A stretch of 64,000 nt of DNA from contig JBANDB010000003.1 of NCBI GenBank assembly GCA_037576215.1, positions 744,001 to 808,000 on the forward strand. Direction: 5' to 3'. The stretch's first letter is position 1. Each line of letters opens with the position of its first letter. The translations under genes and the position numbers were made by a program. The stretch comes from Armillaria gallica (Eukaryota; Basidiomycota; Agaricomycetes; Agaricales; Physalacriaceae). Positions 1-10,000 of this stretch are shown in pieces. The notes beneath the pieces are model-generated. The model searched no databases and had not been told where the DNA came from. It saw only the letters and a list, made by a program, of their open reading frames with translations.

Positions 1-1889
1 TTCCATCAGTGCTGCATCTGGTGCAGAAAAGAGTGTTGCTCCAGCACTTTTCCCCAAGCACCGCTACTAAGTACCTTGAAAATGACCATAATTGCAATGT
101 AAGTAGAATTTTCCACCCTGGAATCTTTTTCTTCCTCTTCTTGAAGGGTCTTTTTGATGACGAAGGCTATAGAATTTCTCAATTGCGTCAGTCCATTACC
201 CTCGATGGGGAAGACTCAGAGGCGGTCCCATCATCAGTCGCACCGCTGGGACCAAGCTCGAGCAACTCGCTTACCCAGTCTGATATTGCATTGATTCGCG
301 ACCTTACGGACGCGCTTGAAGAAGAATATGTCGATGTCGAGCAAAATATACATTTTCTTGAATCGCTTCTTTCTCGTTTTCACAGACGAAGAGATCAAAA
401 CCGTACCACCATCTTGTTCCAGAAATCTCTTCTCGTCCCTTTACCACTTCCCTCTCCCAAGGAGGCCGTCTCCTTATCTGACACAACGTCTCGTGTGCCA
501 TATTTCTCAGCTCCCATATCTCTACTACCCGTGGAGATTATCGCCGAGATTCTCCAAATTGCCACAAGAGACCTGTCTCGAAAGTCCATTCGCGATTCAC
601 TTGATATCAAAAGGTCCGCGCCATGGACGTTTTCTCGTGTGTGTCGCGTCTGGCGGGCGATCGTTGCTTCCACTCCAATGCTCTGGACTCGGGTAGATAT
701 TTTGGGAGATGAAGGCTCGAACCATTTTCCCAAAGCCAAGTTACGCCCCCTCCGAAAGCACCTTCATCGATCCTCGCCGCATTTGTTGGACATCATGATG
801 GACCTCTCAGACTTAGATAACTTGGCACGACCATTGAAGCCATTGATACGCCACACGCATCGCTGGAGTATCGTCGAATTGACGATTACACCATCCCGCT
901 TCCAAACGATGGCTACCCTCGTCGGGGCTGCAGAATTTCCGGAGTTGAAGCGACTGGATATAGATGTGCGAGATGCGATCGTGATTCCAACACCACCCTC
1001 CACGGATCGCCGCCGCGAGGATATTACGCAGCCTATCGAGGTTTTTCGAAACGCGCACAATTTGGAGGAAGTTTCGCTCCAAGGGATCAAGTTATCCCAA
1101 ATTTTGCTACCGCTTCGACAGCTGAAGCGTTTCAGTGGTGATATTCAAAATGCCACTGAGCTCAGAGACCTTTTTCGTGACGCCCCTGACTTACATCAGG
1201 CTACACTACAAATTTTACCATTCCGAAGTTGGTCGGATGCGGCACACCTTCAAACCCTGTCGCACGCGAAGCTCCGTTGGCTCTCAATTCAAACATATAT
1301 CGAATGTTTGGCGCATCTGCACCTTCCGGCGTTGCAGCATCTGCAAACTGAAAGTCTTTATGGGCCTGATTACTACACTTTGGACACCGTTGGCTTCCTT
1401 TCGAATTCGCAATGTCAGCTTCGAACCCTTTTCCTCCCTCCACTTCCTATCGGTCATGTTGTGGCAATATTGAAAACATGTCTGTCAACCCTGACTGCAT
1501 TATCGTTGCACGTCAGGGCAAAAGATGCCTCTCGTTTCTATCGGAAGTTGCGTTATAAAGGATCCGCATCCCCATGTCTTGCGCCGCGTTTGAAGCATCT
1601 TTATATTCACGATGATTTTTACGCACCCGGTGTTCAGCCATCTTACCATTCTGTACCGTCGCCACTTGCCTCTCACAATGGACTCCTCAATTTAGTGGCC
1701 TCGCGAAGATCCCAGGACGCTAAATTAAATGGGATTGCACTTCTCAGATCTTTAACCCTCTGCATTCCATACACTTTTGGGATACAAGACCCTCTCATTC
1801 TATCTTTAAACGATTTTGAAGGACTGTCGGTGAAGTTCTATGGATTTTCGATGACGAAGAGAATGCCGAATCCCCCAGACTCGTGTTAG
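1..1889 (+). CDS. F-box/LRR-like protein, 5' end outside window
   Basis: Likely the substrate-recognition subunit of an SCF ubiquitin ligase. An F-box-like segment starts near residue 173 of the open frame (LPVEIIAEILQIA, then FSRVCRVWRAIVASTPMLW), followed by about 400 residues of leucine-rich, LRR-like sequence, which is the usual layout of mushroom F-box proteins. A coiled-coil-like stretch (ALEEEYVDVEQNIHFLESLLSR) precedes the F-box, also typical. A probable 48 bp intron at 99-146 (GTAAGT...TTGAAG) lies in frame, so the frame stays open with or without it. No convincing ATG lies upstream inside the window, so the true start is probably before base 1. The last residues after about 1,850 look unlike an LRR end, and the last exon may differ. 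F-box identity is moderately certain; the target is unknown. Confidence 0.7.
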   Translation, partial: PSVLHLVQKRVLLQHFSPSTATKYLENDHNCNVSRIFHPGIFFFLFLKGLFDDEGYRISQLRQSITLDGEDSEAVPSSVAPLGPSSSNSLTQSDIALIRDLTDALEEEYVDVEQNIHFLESLLSRFHRRRDQNRTTILFQKSLLVPLPLPSPKEAVSLSDTTSRVPYFSAPISLLPVEIIAEILQIATRDLSRKSIRDSLDIKRSAPWTFSRVCRVWRAIVASTPMLWTRVDILGDEGSNHFPKAKLRPLRKHLHRSSPHLLDIMMDLSDLDNLARPLKPLIRHTHRWSIVELTITPSRFQTMATLVGAAEFPELKRLDIDVRDAIVIPTPPSTDRRREDITQPIEVFRNAHNLEEVSLQGIKLSQILLPLRQLKRFSGDIQNATELRDLFRDAPDLHQATLQILPFRSWSDAAHLQTLSHAKLRWLSIQTYIECLAHLHLPALQHLQTESLYGPDYYTLDTVGFLSNSQCQLRTLFLPPLPIGHVVAILKTCLSTLTALSLHVRAKDASRFYRKLRYKGSASPCLAPRLKHLYIHDDFYAPGVQPSYHSVPSPLASHNGLLNLVASRRSQDAKLNGIALLRSLTLCIPYTFGIQDPLILSLNDFEGLSVKFYGFSMTKRMPNPPDSC

Positions 1890-2325
1890 ACATACTCTTC
1901 TCAGTGTATCTAAATCCCTTCTTGTATGCTCGCATGAAGCAGGAGGTAGAGTTGTAGTGACTTCTTTCGAAATTTTGAGACCACTCCAATGACGCGAACT
2001 TAACCGGGTTATCGGATATTGGAGCCGGGAATACAAAACGGAGGAAGGGGTGACTCACCGAGTACTTTGTATCAGAGAATACAGCACAGGCCAATATCGC
2101 GCGACAAATGGCTGTGTTGTACAGGCCATTGATCATTGCTTTCCATTTTATTTCAGTGGTTACAAGAGCAAACGAATTCACTCAGGTTTTTCTAACACAC
2201 ATCCGCGGGTTCGTCAATGATCATGTTTTTGCAATATCCTTTTTTATAAATCGAATAATTAAAGTCGAGATAGCTACAATGAAACCTTAATGCAGAGATG
2301 CGAATACAAGAATGTATATATGCTT
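1890..2325. other. Intergenic, nothing recognised
   Basis: Short overlapping ORFs on both strands carry no motif. No tRNA, repeat or clear promoter was seen. Confidence 0.5.
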
Positions 2326-3111
2326 TCAATGTCTACGGAATGAAGATTCGCTGCTAACCCTGATGATGATAAACAAAAGTATCATGATCATACATCTGAA
2401 ACCATCTTTAAAGCTGTACGTATGATTCGAGCTTTTGGGTATTATGGCACTTGGTAAGGATGCCGGCGACAAAGAAGATAATCGACTAGAGTCGGATAAT
2501 AGCAGGAAACTCGACATCGATGAAGAGGTTGGACTCGAATCGGACATGAAACTCGATGCCGAAGATGTTGGTTTCGAGTCAGTCTGACAAATAGGCGACG
2601 CTGGAGATAATGGATTTGTGTCGGTCAGGAAACCTGCCACGGAAGATGCGGGACTCGAATCGGCCATAAAACTGGATGATGTTGGATTCGAGTCGGACTG
2701 ATAAATAGACGACGATGAAGATGATGGACTCGAGCCGTACAGAAAACTCGATGACAATGAACATGCTGGACTCGGGCCGGACAGAAGACTTGACGCTAAA
2801 GAGATTCGACTCGAGTCGGACAACAGACTCGATGACTCCGATGAGGAAACCGACAGATCAAGTTTCACTCTTCTCGGGAACGACTCGGAGGGATATCGCG
2901 AGTATTCCGAGAACGGGTAGAGAGATATAACGTCGTCGATCTCTTTGATGGTCACGACTGGCTGGTGGCTGTGATTTCTGGGTTTCTTTGCCTTGAATAT
3001 CGACCGTGCTGATCGTTCGACTGGCATGGCGGGACGGGGAATGGTATCCGTGGTAATGGTAGACGCACTCTGGCGCTTTGAGCGAAGTGTGATGAAAGGC
3101 ATAGAGATCAT
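2326..3111 (-). CDS. Serine-rich low-complexity protein (hypothetical)
   Basis: Single-exon ORF of 261 residues. Residues 1-85 are mixed and basic (RSKRQSAS, RSIFKAKKPRNH). Residues 90-225 are imperfect Ser-rich repeats built on S-D-S-S/N-P-T/A-S-S units, for example SSFMADSSPAS and SSFMSDSSPTS. A short hydrophobic stretch (CMIMILLFIII) lies near the C-terminus and could be a membrane anchor. A TATATAG box on the same strand lies about 50 bp upstream of the ATG, which supports transcription from this start. No known domain was recognised; such Ser-rich tracts occur in cell-wall or regulatory proteins but no role can be assigned. The repeats could also make this a chance long ORF on the complement of a GA-rich tract. 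Confidence 0.42.
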   Translation of the reverse strand: MISMPFITLRSKRQSASTITTDTIPRPAMPVERSARSIFKAKKPRNHSHQPVVTIKEIDDVISLYPFSEYSRYPSESFPRRVKLDLSVSSSESSSLLSDSSRISLASSLLSGPSPACSLSSSFLYGSSPSSSSSSIYQSDSNPTSSSFMADSSPASSVAGFLTDTNPLSPASPICQTDSKPTSSASSFMSDSSPTSSSMSSFLLLSDSSRLSSLSPASLPSAIIPKSSNHTYSFKDGFRCMIMILLFIIIRVSSESSFRRH

Positions 3112-3161
3112 GTTGATTGGAGTGAAGTGGAATGCTGAGATGAGAACAAATTTGCTTCCGG

Positions 3162-3168
3162 CTATATA
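3162..3168 (-). promoter_or_regulatory. TATA box for serine-rich ORF
   Basis: TATATAG on the minus strand, about 50 bp upstream of the ATG at 3111. Confidence 0.3.
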
Positions 3169-4030
3169 GAACTGACATAGGGGCGTCGATCACGATTCGG
3201 TCTCCCAGGCTGTGAATTGGCTGTGAAGATCGTGGAGACGACGAAGTTCTATTCTCTTTGACACGGATGCGAGTGTGGAGAGCGATGAGACTAGACTTCC
3301 GTTGTCCTCCGATCGAGGGATTTCATTTGCGAGAATTGACTCAATCGAAAGCCCTTGGGGTCAACTATGGCGAGCTTGAAGCATGTACCTATGCGCTTTC
3401 CAGGCAATAGGGATGACTGCACATTGTCAGACCCCCAGCTTCGATTGAATGAACATACTACTAAGCACATTCTCGCGCAGTTTATGGGGACAGTTTGTCA
3501 GTGTTTCTGCATTCCTTGTACAGCCTCAGGCATATCAAGATTTCCACAGAAGTGAATTATTATCGGACAGCCTTTCTGTGGAAGGGTTTGATTGACGATA
3601 GGGGTGATCAGGAAGGAAGAAAGGACACACATTGTCTCATGTCTAAGCACAGCGTGTCCATTAGGGACCAGGGTGATAAAAATTAGGAATAGAGACGAAC
3701 TTTTGGTAACGAAGGAAGCGCGAGAAGAAACTCACCACATGGCAGTGGCTTCGCGTTCCGGATGCCATGCTGATGTGATTTATCTGACAAGTCAGAATAA
3801 AGATAAATATAATTGATATGAGTCAATTACCTTGTACAGCTTGAGCCCTTCATTCAGGCTGGCAATCGCGAAAACATCTGCTTTGCATGAATCAAGTTGA
3901 ATTTTCTGGTGCGCAGAAATAGCTTGTGAACAGGGTATCAGCCTTCTACACCGCTTTAAATTTGACAACGTGACGTACATAAGCGTCTCGTCCAGCATGG
4001 TGGTGCGATAGCCTCTCATTCGATGTTAAA
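3169..4030. other. Intergenic, nothing firm
   Basis: Only short ORFs without motifs. A small minus-strand ORF at 3792-4019 has no supporting signal. Confidence 0.4.
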
Positions 4031-4095
4031 ACGTTTGGAGGACTGTTGGTGAAGTTTGATGGATTTTCGATGACGAAGAGAATGCGGCGTCCATT
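4031..4095 (+). pseudogene. Fragment duplicated from the F-box gene 3' end
   Basis: Bases 4031-4082 nearly repeat 1811-1863, the last codons of the F-box frame: GAGGACTGTTGGTGAAGTTT here against GAAGGACTGTCGGTGAAGTT there, followed by the same GGATTTTCGATGACGAAGAG. It is either a second truncated F-box copy or evidence that the roughly 2.2 kb in between was inserted into or duplicated within one gene. Confidence 0.5.
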
Positions 4096-4630
4096 TGACC
4101 CACAGTACGCCTCCGTCTAGAACCAGAACAGAAAATATCGGCGTCCTCTGTCAAACCATGCGCAACGACATTTCCGCCTGGAGCTTAGAGTTAACGAAAC
4201 AGCATCTTGAGAAGAAGAGTAATACGAACCTCCGATAATGATAAAATAAAGATCGAGAGTTGGTAGCCCTTCGAGCGTTTTATATATCGCACGGAAGGCG
4301 GTCGCTTGGCATAACATAAGGAGGGAAAGGAGCAAGAGGTCCATGACCCGCCGGTTGAGAGCTACTATTTCAACTTTCTGTGCCCAAGGCTTTAAGTGTC
4401 ATCCGACTCATTAACGTCCCGATTGATCGTGGTACCAGCTGAAAAAGAATTTTCCACCACATAATATAGACCTATGAACCATCGAATGAGTGTACAAGAC
4501 GCAAAACTTTCCCCATGAACGTACCGATTCTGATGAAAGTATATAATAGTCAGGCAGTGGATCTTTCCTACGGCAAGAAGTTCCTGCCAGGTGCTTTTTA
4601 CACATCATTATTGTCATCTTTGAGCTCTGG
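4096..4630. other. Intergenic with a possible small secreted-protein ORF
   Basis: The minus-strand ORF 4117-4344 begins MDLLLLSLLMLCQATA, which resembles a signal peptide, and encodes 75 residues. It has no homology that I recognise and no promoter evidence, so it is noted here rather than called as a gene. Confidence 0.2.
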
Positions 4631-4837
4631 AGAGTGTTCGTCTTACCATGGACGACTCCGCCTTCGCTGAAGCCTGAGTATCGCGAAGTTGCGGCGGCAT
4701 TTGCGGGCCGCATTTGCCGAACTCAGGCTGTGCTCTTCCACGTGCCACGCTCCCTCTTCAACCTCTTCCGAATTGTCAACCTCTTCACGGTTACACAAAA
4801 TGTATATCCACAGTTCCCCGTCCAATAACTAGATATT

Positions 4838-6802
4838 TTGACCACAGGGCGAGTGGTTATGGAACGATGCACTTCGTACGTTTTCCAACCTCAGTATCAA
4901 ATAATGCTACTCATTCGAGTCTCAGAACGCAGCTGCCGGCACGTAAAATTCGACATCGACACTCTCCGCCATATCATCGTCAGCTGTCGGGACGCAAAAC
5001 TGTGTCAAATTCGAAAGCTTCTCTCAAGGTTCGTAGCTCGTGTTCGTCTTACTACATAAAATACCAATATATTTTGCAGGAGCCTATAACAAACTCTTTC
5101 TTCTTGGATTTAACAATGGGACTGAAGCTACTGCCCAGATATCCTCTCCACTCGTTAGTAATACGCACATGTCTGCGGCCGGCGAAGTCGCCACCATGGA
5201 ATACGTCCGAGAAGTCTTCGGAGAACCCACACCGCGCGTCCTAGCGTGGAGCAGGACCTCTAAGCTTAGAGCCGCCGTAGGGTCAGATTTGGAACGCGTA
5301 AACGGTGTTTCGCTCGAGGATCGTTGGCTGAATACTTTTGATGCTGATATGGGTACCGCACTGAAAGACCTCATTTCGTTCAATGTTCACCTGCACGGGC
5401 GGTCCTTTTCTCAGGCCGGGAGCATGCTTTTCAAAGAGGATGTTAGCCCAGAACTACAGGACAGACCGCTCTATCTGAAGGAGGAGCATGATAATGAGCC
5501 TGCTGCAGAGAAGTATCGTATTAGACCTGTTGTCGACAATCAGTATTGGTTCAGTGAGCAAGTAGCGGGCGGCCGTGGTCCTCGTAAGTTCCAACGTTTA
5601 TTACAGCTGTTTGCATACAGCTTGACAGTCAGGGGGGCTTTCGTGGATGATGAAAAGAAGCTCGGACTTCATCATAAACCGTGTTTTGGGGGACTTCAAG
5701 CGCACGAAATGGCCTTCGAGATCGCCGAAATGGCCATAGACCACCCACAAACGCGTCATTAAGCCCTTAAACCGCAGCTTATGACGAAGTCCAGATCACT
5801 CTCTTCTCTCGCGCAAAACACCCACTACTGTCAAGCTGTGTGCAAACAGCTGTAAACTGGATTCGTAAGGCTGATTGACGACACTTAGGGCCCGACATGA
5901 CCTCTTTTATACAATCTATTTACCGGTTAGCGCTATGCAGTGCCGAATCTCAAGCCGCTAGCGCTGCCTCCTCTCATCCCCGCCCTAGCACCCTTCTAAG
6001 CAGGTCCAAACCCCACGATCTCCCCGAACTGCGCCGGCTCCTACAGCAATGCATATCACTCGTGCCCTACCTGAATCCCTCGGATCCAGCACTGACAGCA
6101 CCACGTCTAGCTCATCCTGATCTCTCTCGATCGAACATAATCGTCGCGCCAACCGGAGCAGCTAATGTCCTATCTTACATCGACTGGCAGGGTGCTATGA
6201 CTCTCCCCTACATCCGAGGCGCAATCCTTCCTCCCGCGGTACTCCATGAAGGCGATCTGATTCCTCTTCCTGATGATCCTTTTAGCATGCCGGTGATGCT
6301 TCCGGATATGCCTCCTGCACTCCAAGAACAGGCGAACCTCGAGTTGAGACTCGCGAAGCGGCACCAACTGACATCGAGCGTCTTGCTACGTCGCGTCCCA
6401 CTGCGCCTTGCAACAGCCTGTGTACCTCATGCCCAGCTACTCGCCTCGCTCCTCGAGACTGCTCGACGCTGCTACGCCGACGGTCCCCAAAACTTGCGAC
6501 ATCTCGTTCGTGAGCTGTGCGATGCATGGCCCTTCGAAACGGATGAATCTACCAAATGCCCTGTTCAGTTGACCGTGGCAGATCTCACACGCGATGAAGA
6601 CAAATACCCCGCTTTCATGCGCTACCAGAAGCGTAGAGACGAATTCCGATGTCGTATTCAGTGCGATCCTGATGGATGGATGCCGGAGGAGCATGTATAT
6701 GCAATGCGGCGTAACTGGGTCGCTGCCCGCCGAGACTGGGATGAGGGGGAATCAACTCCGTTTCCGTTCCAGGACGGAATGTGGCCTTTCCATCTTACCT
6801 GA
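4838..6802 (+). CDS. APH/AIM9-like phosphotransferase, copy 1 (5' exons damaged)
   Basis: Aminoglycoside-phosphotransferase-fold kinase of the fungal AIM9-like type. Exons by comparison with the paralogue at 48.6-50.4 kb: one ending 4875, 4926-5028, 5080-5583, 5889-6802. N-lobe GAYNKLFLL and SAAGEVATMEYVRE, then PRVLAWS. The C-lobe has the catalytic loop HPDLSRSNIIV (HxDxxxxN) near 6,115 and the DWQGA metal-binding equivalent near 6,180. The protein closes with the family tail GMWPFHLT. Relative to its paralogue, exon 1 lacks 1 nt near 4,845, exon 2 lacks 2 nt near 4,985, and the hinge GSDFILMER is shortened to GSDLER, which should weaken nucleotide binding. Intron 3 is 305 bp instead of about 58 because a MITE sits in it. 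A gene model starting at exon 3 would look intact. The substrate is unknown. Confidence 0.65.
5604..5852. mobile_element. MITE-like element in intron 3 of APH copy 1
   Basis: 249 bp element with 26 bp terminal inverted repeats. The left end (5604-5629) starts CAGCTGTTTGCATACAGC and the right end (5827-5852) is its reverse complement with one mismatch. TA flanks both sides (5602-5603 and 5853-5854), as expected for a Tc1/mariner-type target site. The paralogous intron at 49509-49566 is only 58 bp and lacks it, so this is a filled site with an empty paralogous site. It carries no transposase, so it is non-autonomous. Confidence 0.75.
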
Positions 6803-7226
6803 CGACATCATGACAAGTGATATAGCCCACGATCAATGTCGACACCCACGAACCCGCTGGCATCCGCCGTTCCCAAGGCAGAGGTGTATCGTTCGACAGC
6901 ATTGTCACAGCAGCCCGTGTTTTAACCATCGTAATAATGTACACTGGCAAGCCAGGATTTTCAGTCAGATATCGCTCAACCCAAGTCAAACATCGAAACG
7001 TCTGAAGTGCTCCTTCTCCTTTAGCCCTGTCGTGGTCGCTCTTTACTTCCGACACTATACGGACCTCATCCCCACGAAGACTCGCCGCGGCTACCATCAC
7101 CGCGAAATCGGGAATGTCGTCCGCACGGCTGGATCCGACTTTGTTGTTGTACGAGTCTGTGGCGAAACGCCGTTTAGCTGTGGGACATGTTGGACCACGA
7201 GTGAAACCCGTTAAACGGTTATGCAA
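6795..7226 (-). CDS. Remnant of a PD-(D/E)XK nuclease-like domain protein
   Basis: 143-residue ORF convergent with APH copy 1, overlapping its last codons. Residues around 37-65 read DDIPDFAVMVAA, then EVRIVSEVKS, which fits the PD...ExK core of restriction-endonuclease-like domains found in many short agaricomycete hypothetical proteins. A following strand-like segment (PVYIITMVKTRA) fits the next core beta strand. The usual N-terminal helices and C-terminal part are missing, so it is probably a truncated copy. Assignment rests on a short motif and is tentative. Confidence 0.35.
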   Translation of the reverse strand: MHNRLTGFTRGPTCPTAKRRFATDSYNNKVGSSRADDIPDFAVMVAAASLRGDEVRIVSEVKSDHDRAKGEGALQTFRCLTWVERYLTENPGLPVYIITMVKTRAAVTMLSNDTPLPWERRMPAGSWVSTLIVGYITCHDVVR

Positions 7227-7237
7227 TTGACGGATGA

Positions 7238-7245
7238 TATATAAA
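7238..7245 (+). promoter_or_regulatory. TATA box for ORF at 7378
   Basis: TATATAAA, about 130 bp upstream of the ATG at 7378, with a plausible 5'-UTR intron (GTGAGC near 7327 to CTGACAG near 7370) in between. Confidence 0.4.
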
Positions 7246-7377
7246 GATCGGGCAAAGGCTCTTACCTTACCTTACCGTTGACTTCCATTCTTCGATACTA
7301 ATCACTGCACATCGTTTTCGTCACAAGTGAGCATTTATTTTCATACCTATGGCATATGAATGCTGACAGGCGCAAGA

Positions 7378-7913
7378 TGCCCTACAGGATCGGTGGCTAT
7401 CACATGTCATTCTCCACGGTCCACAACATCATGCGGGCGCTAGAGATACCAAACCCCGAGAACTACAACGACAAGCTGCTTGAGTTCGCCATCAACGTCT
7501 GGCTTTGCGACCAGAACAAGATGGATGTCTTGGCTGCTTACATTCGATGGGACGACCAGCCTGGCATCATCCTTGTGTCTAGCTTTGAGGTGCGCGATGT
7601 GTTAATGCACATCGCGACAGCTGACGGACGCATACTTCAGTATTTTAACTATGATCTGGGCTCTTTGGAGGACCGGGTTATCGTCAAGCGGTGGCTGATA
7701 TAGATAGATGATGCAGGAGTGAAAGATGAAGAATTCAAGTGGATTACATTGGTGGATAACCAAAAGATCACCCTCAATGGGATAAGGTCGACGAAGGTGA
7801 CTATTAGGAAATTGACCAAGACGCCGGTCGAGATATTAAAGGAGACGGAGCTGGCTGCAGAGGCCAACTTGACTAAGTATGGCCTGACGCTTACGGGCAG
7901 GAGGATGCTTTAA
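7378..7913 (+). CDS. Small hypothetical protein with internal TAG
   Basis: Reading from ATG 7378 (MPYRIGGYHMSFSTVHNIMR) the frame gives 108 codons to a TAG at 7701-7703, then continues in the same frame for 70 more codons to the TAA at 7911-7913. Both halves look protein-like (NVWLCDQNKMDVLAAYIRWD before; EFKWITLVDNQKITLNGIRS after), which suggests one protein of about 178 residues broken by a nonsense change, or read through. A TATA box and possible leader intron lie upstream. I do not recognise the family. The shorter 7378-7703 product is the conservative call. Confidence 0.45.
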
Positions 7914-8276
7914 TGCAATATTGCGATTATTGCAATGTAGCTACCATTTCTTGCTATAGTGGTACTAGTGTGAGAATCGTGGGTCTGAAGTGAGTAGCAA
8001 ACTTGATCTCTGGGAAATGCGACTACGAAATCCCCTCGGAAATGCAAATGAATCCATAAGAGAATCTAAACGGTGACAGTATCGTAACCTGAGGAGGCCG
8101 TGCTTGAAATCCAGCAGCTGTGTTGTTTCGTTTGTGCGATGCTTCGCCTTTTGGCGTAGAAGAACTGAGCTGTGGTACATAATCAAGAGTGAAATGAGAA
8201 GAATGCATGCCCTGGACAATATCTGGATGCTGGCACCGGACTTAAACAGAACAGTGCCAAATACCACACGACTGTT

Positions 8277-8350
8277 GGCCGACTAGCTCAGCTGGTTAGA
8301 GCGTCGTGCTAATAACGCGAAGGTCTTGGGTTCGATCCCCACGTTGGCCA
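8277..8350 (+). tRNA. tRNA-Ile (AAT)
   Basis: 74 nt cloverleaf: acceptor GGCCGAC/GTTGGCC with one G-U pair, D arm GCTC/GAGC with GG in the loop, anticodon stem TCGTG/CGCGA with loop CTAATAA (anticodon AAT), T arm TTGGG/CCCAC-type with TTCGATC loop. No intron. A T10 run follows 26 nt downstream. Confidence 0.95.
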
Positions 8351-8375
8351 TTGAGAAATATGCTTAACATCCCTC

Positions 8376-8385
8376 TTTTTTTTTT
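8376..8385 (+). terminator. Pol III terminator of tRNA-Ile
   Basis: Ten consecutive T on the sense strand, 26 nt after the tRNA 3' end. Confidence 0.7.
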
Positions 8386-10000
8386 GTCTAGGGTGGAGTG
8401 ACGAGTCTTTCACCATGGTCCATGTTGATTCTTGAAACTTAAAATTTAACAGTCACATGTGTCTGTCAACGCCGTTGATTAAGACGCTGTCAATCTGGAT
8501 TCTGTACTAGCACTATGGGAGTAGTTCATGTAGCAGCGTCGAAGCGAATTAAGGCAGGTTGCGCAGCCTAAGCCGATTGCAGGCAATCTCCTCTCGTTCA
8601 GCCGAGTACCATCGGTCTGTTCCAAGAGCTCGGAGCTCGATTCCTGTTGCATAACCAAGGAGAGTTCCAGTGTAAGGTCGACTGACAACAAGAAAATTCT
8701 ATGCATATGGTAAAACAAACCAAATTGCGGCCTACCGCAATTTTGCGGATTGCGTTGATTTGAAACGACAGCTGAATGCGTCTGACTCGAAAGCTCTCTA
8801 CGAAATGATAATGTGCATATGACGCTAGGGCTATTCATCGCTTTTAAGGAGACACAAAATGTATGTCCGCCGTATCATGGCATAACATAACATTGGAACG
8901 ATGCACTCCATGTTCATCGATTATTCAGACTCGAACCGGTTATCCTTTGTTGTGGTAACGTGCCTAGTTCGTCCTTTCTCGATGTGAGCGAGGCTGTATG
9001 CGATGCCCTACTTAAAGCCAGAGTAGCCTTAGACTGTGCGACGACTCTCCCTGCACAGTACATCCGGAGTGTTCATTAGGACTGCGTTCTTATTCCCTTC
9101 GAGCGAAGTCAAGACGAGCTTTGTACATTTCCAGCGTTATGTCTCAGAAACGATGCCGCCGAGGGAACGCTTCTCACAAAATGACCTTGTGCAATATTGC
9201 TCCCAGTGTCCTCAACTCACCGGCACCCCCCGAGTAGCAAAACCAGCTCATGATACACGAGCGGGTACCCCTCCCTTTTTGCCAGATCCGAGATATGAAA
9301 CTGGGGCCTATCATGCGGCAAAGGACGGGACGACCTCTTCCGCCAAGTCTGTGCTGAAGTGAAGGACACGGACGTCGCAGTGACGGCCAAGCTTCAAGCT
9401 GTTTGAAGGTGTACATGCGTAATGGGAATAGGCAAACGGACGGGGAGGTACTTGAAAGAGGTGGAAGAGAGGTTGGGGACGGTGTGTCGTAGGGAGGCGA
9501 GACGGTGTTCATGGGTCTGTTATGTGTGAGGCATGTGCGGGCGGGAGTTCAAGTGGCTGACGGATACGCAGAAGGAGTTGGCGGAGCGGCGTGCGAGGGA
9601 CAAGTGGGGAGCGTATCATATGTAACCTTGAACATTGTTCACTGAGTGGACGGACGGCGGGAATTCGGCCTCAGCGCATTGGCAGGGCAGTGATGTTGTA
9701 TTACGAGTATTGCATTACAACTGAAGATAATGAGCAAGAAAGCTTGATTCGGGAAGGACCCTGCTGACACCGGTATGCATAAATCTGTGGTGTGATCCTC
9801 TTCTCCAACCTGCACGGATCCTTGTTGCTGCCGTCTTTGAGCTTGACTAGATATAAAAGACATTGCTTACAAAGATTGTCGCCACAGTACGCGTACGCGT
9901 GGTTCTCTTCGCCCAGCGTCAAAGCGTCAGAGGGAAACCCTTGTGTTTGAAGCACGTTCTACGGAATAGGTTGCAACTGACTGTCGGAGGAAGCAGACAC
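8386..10000. other. Gene-poor stretch with degraded fragments
   Basis: About 9,000-9,145 (+) is a degraded copy of the module that also lies next to OYE copies (ATGCCCTACTTAAAGCCAG, then the CTTCGAGCGAAGTCAAGACG region and ATGTCTCAGAAA). About 9,500-9,620 reads like a C-terminal protein remnant (EFKWLTDTQKELAERRARDK) without a start. About 9,690-9,760 shares sequence with 18,030-18,130 (GAAGATAAYGAGCAAGAAAG). The minus-strand ORF at 8479-8838 has no motif. No complete gene is supported. Confidence 0.45.
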
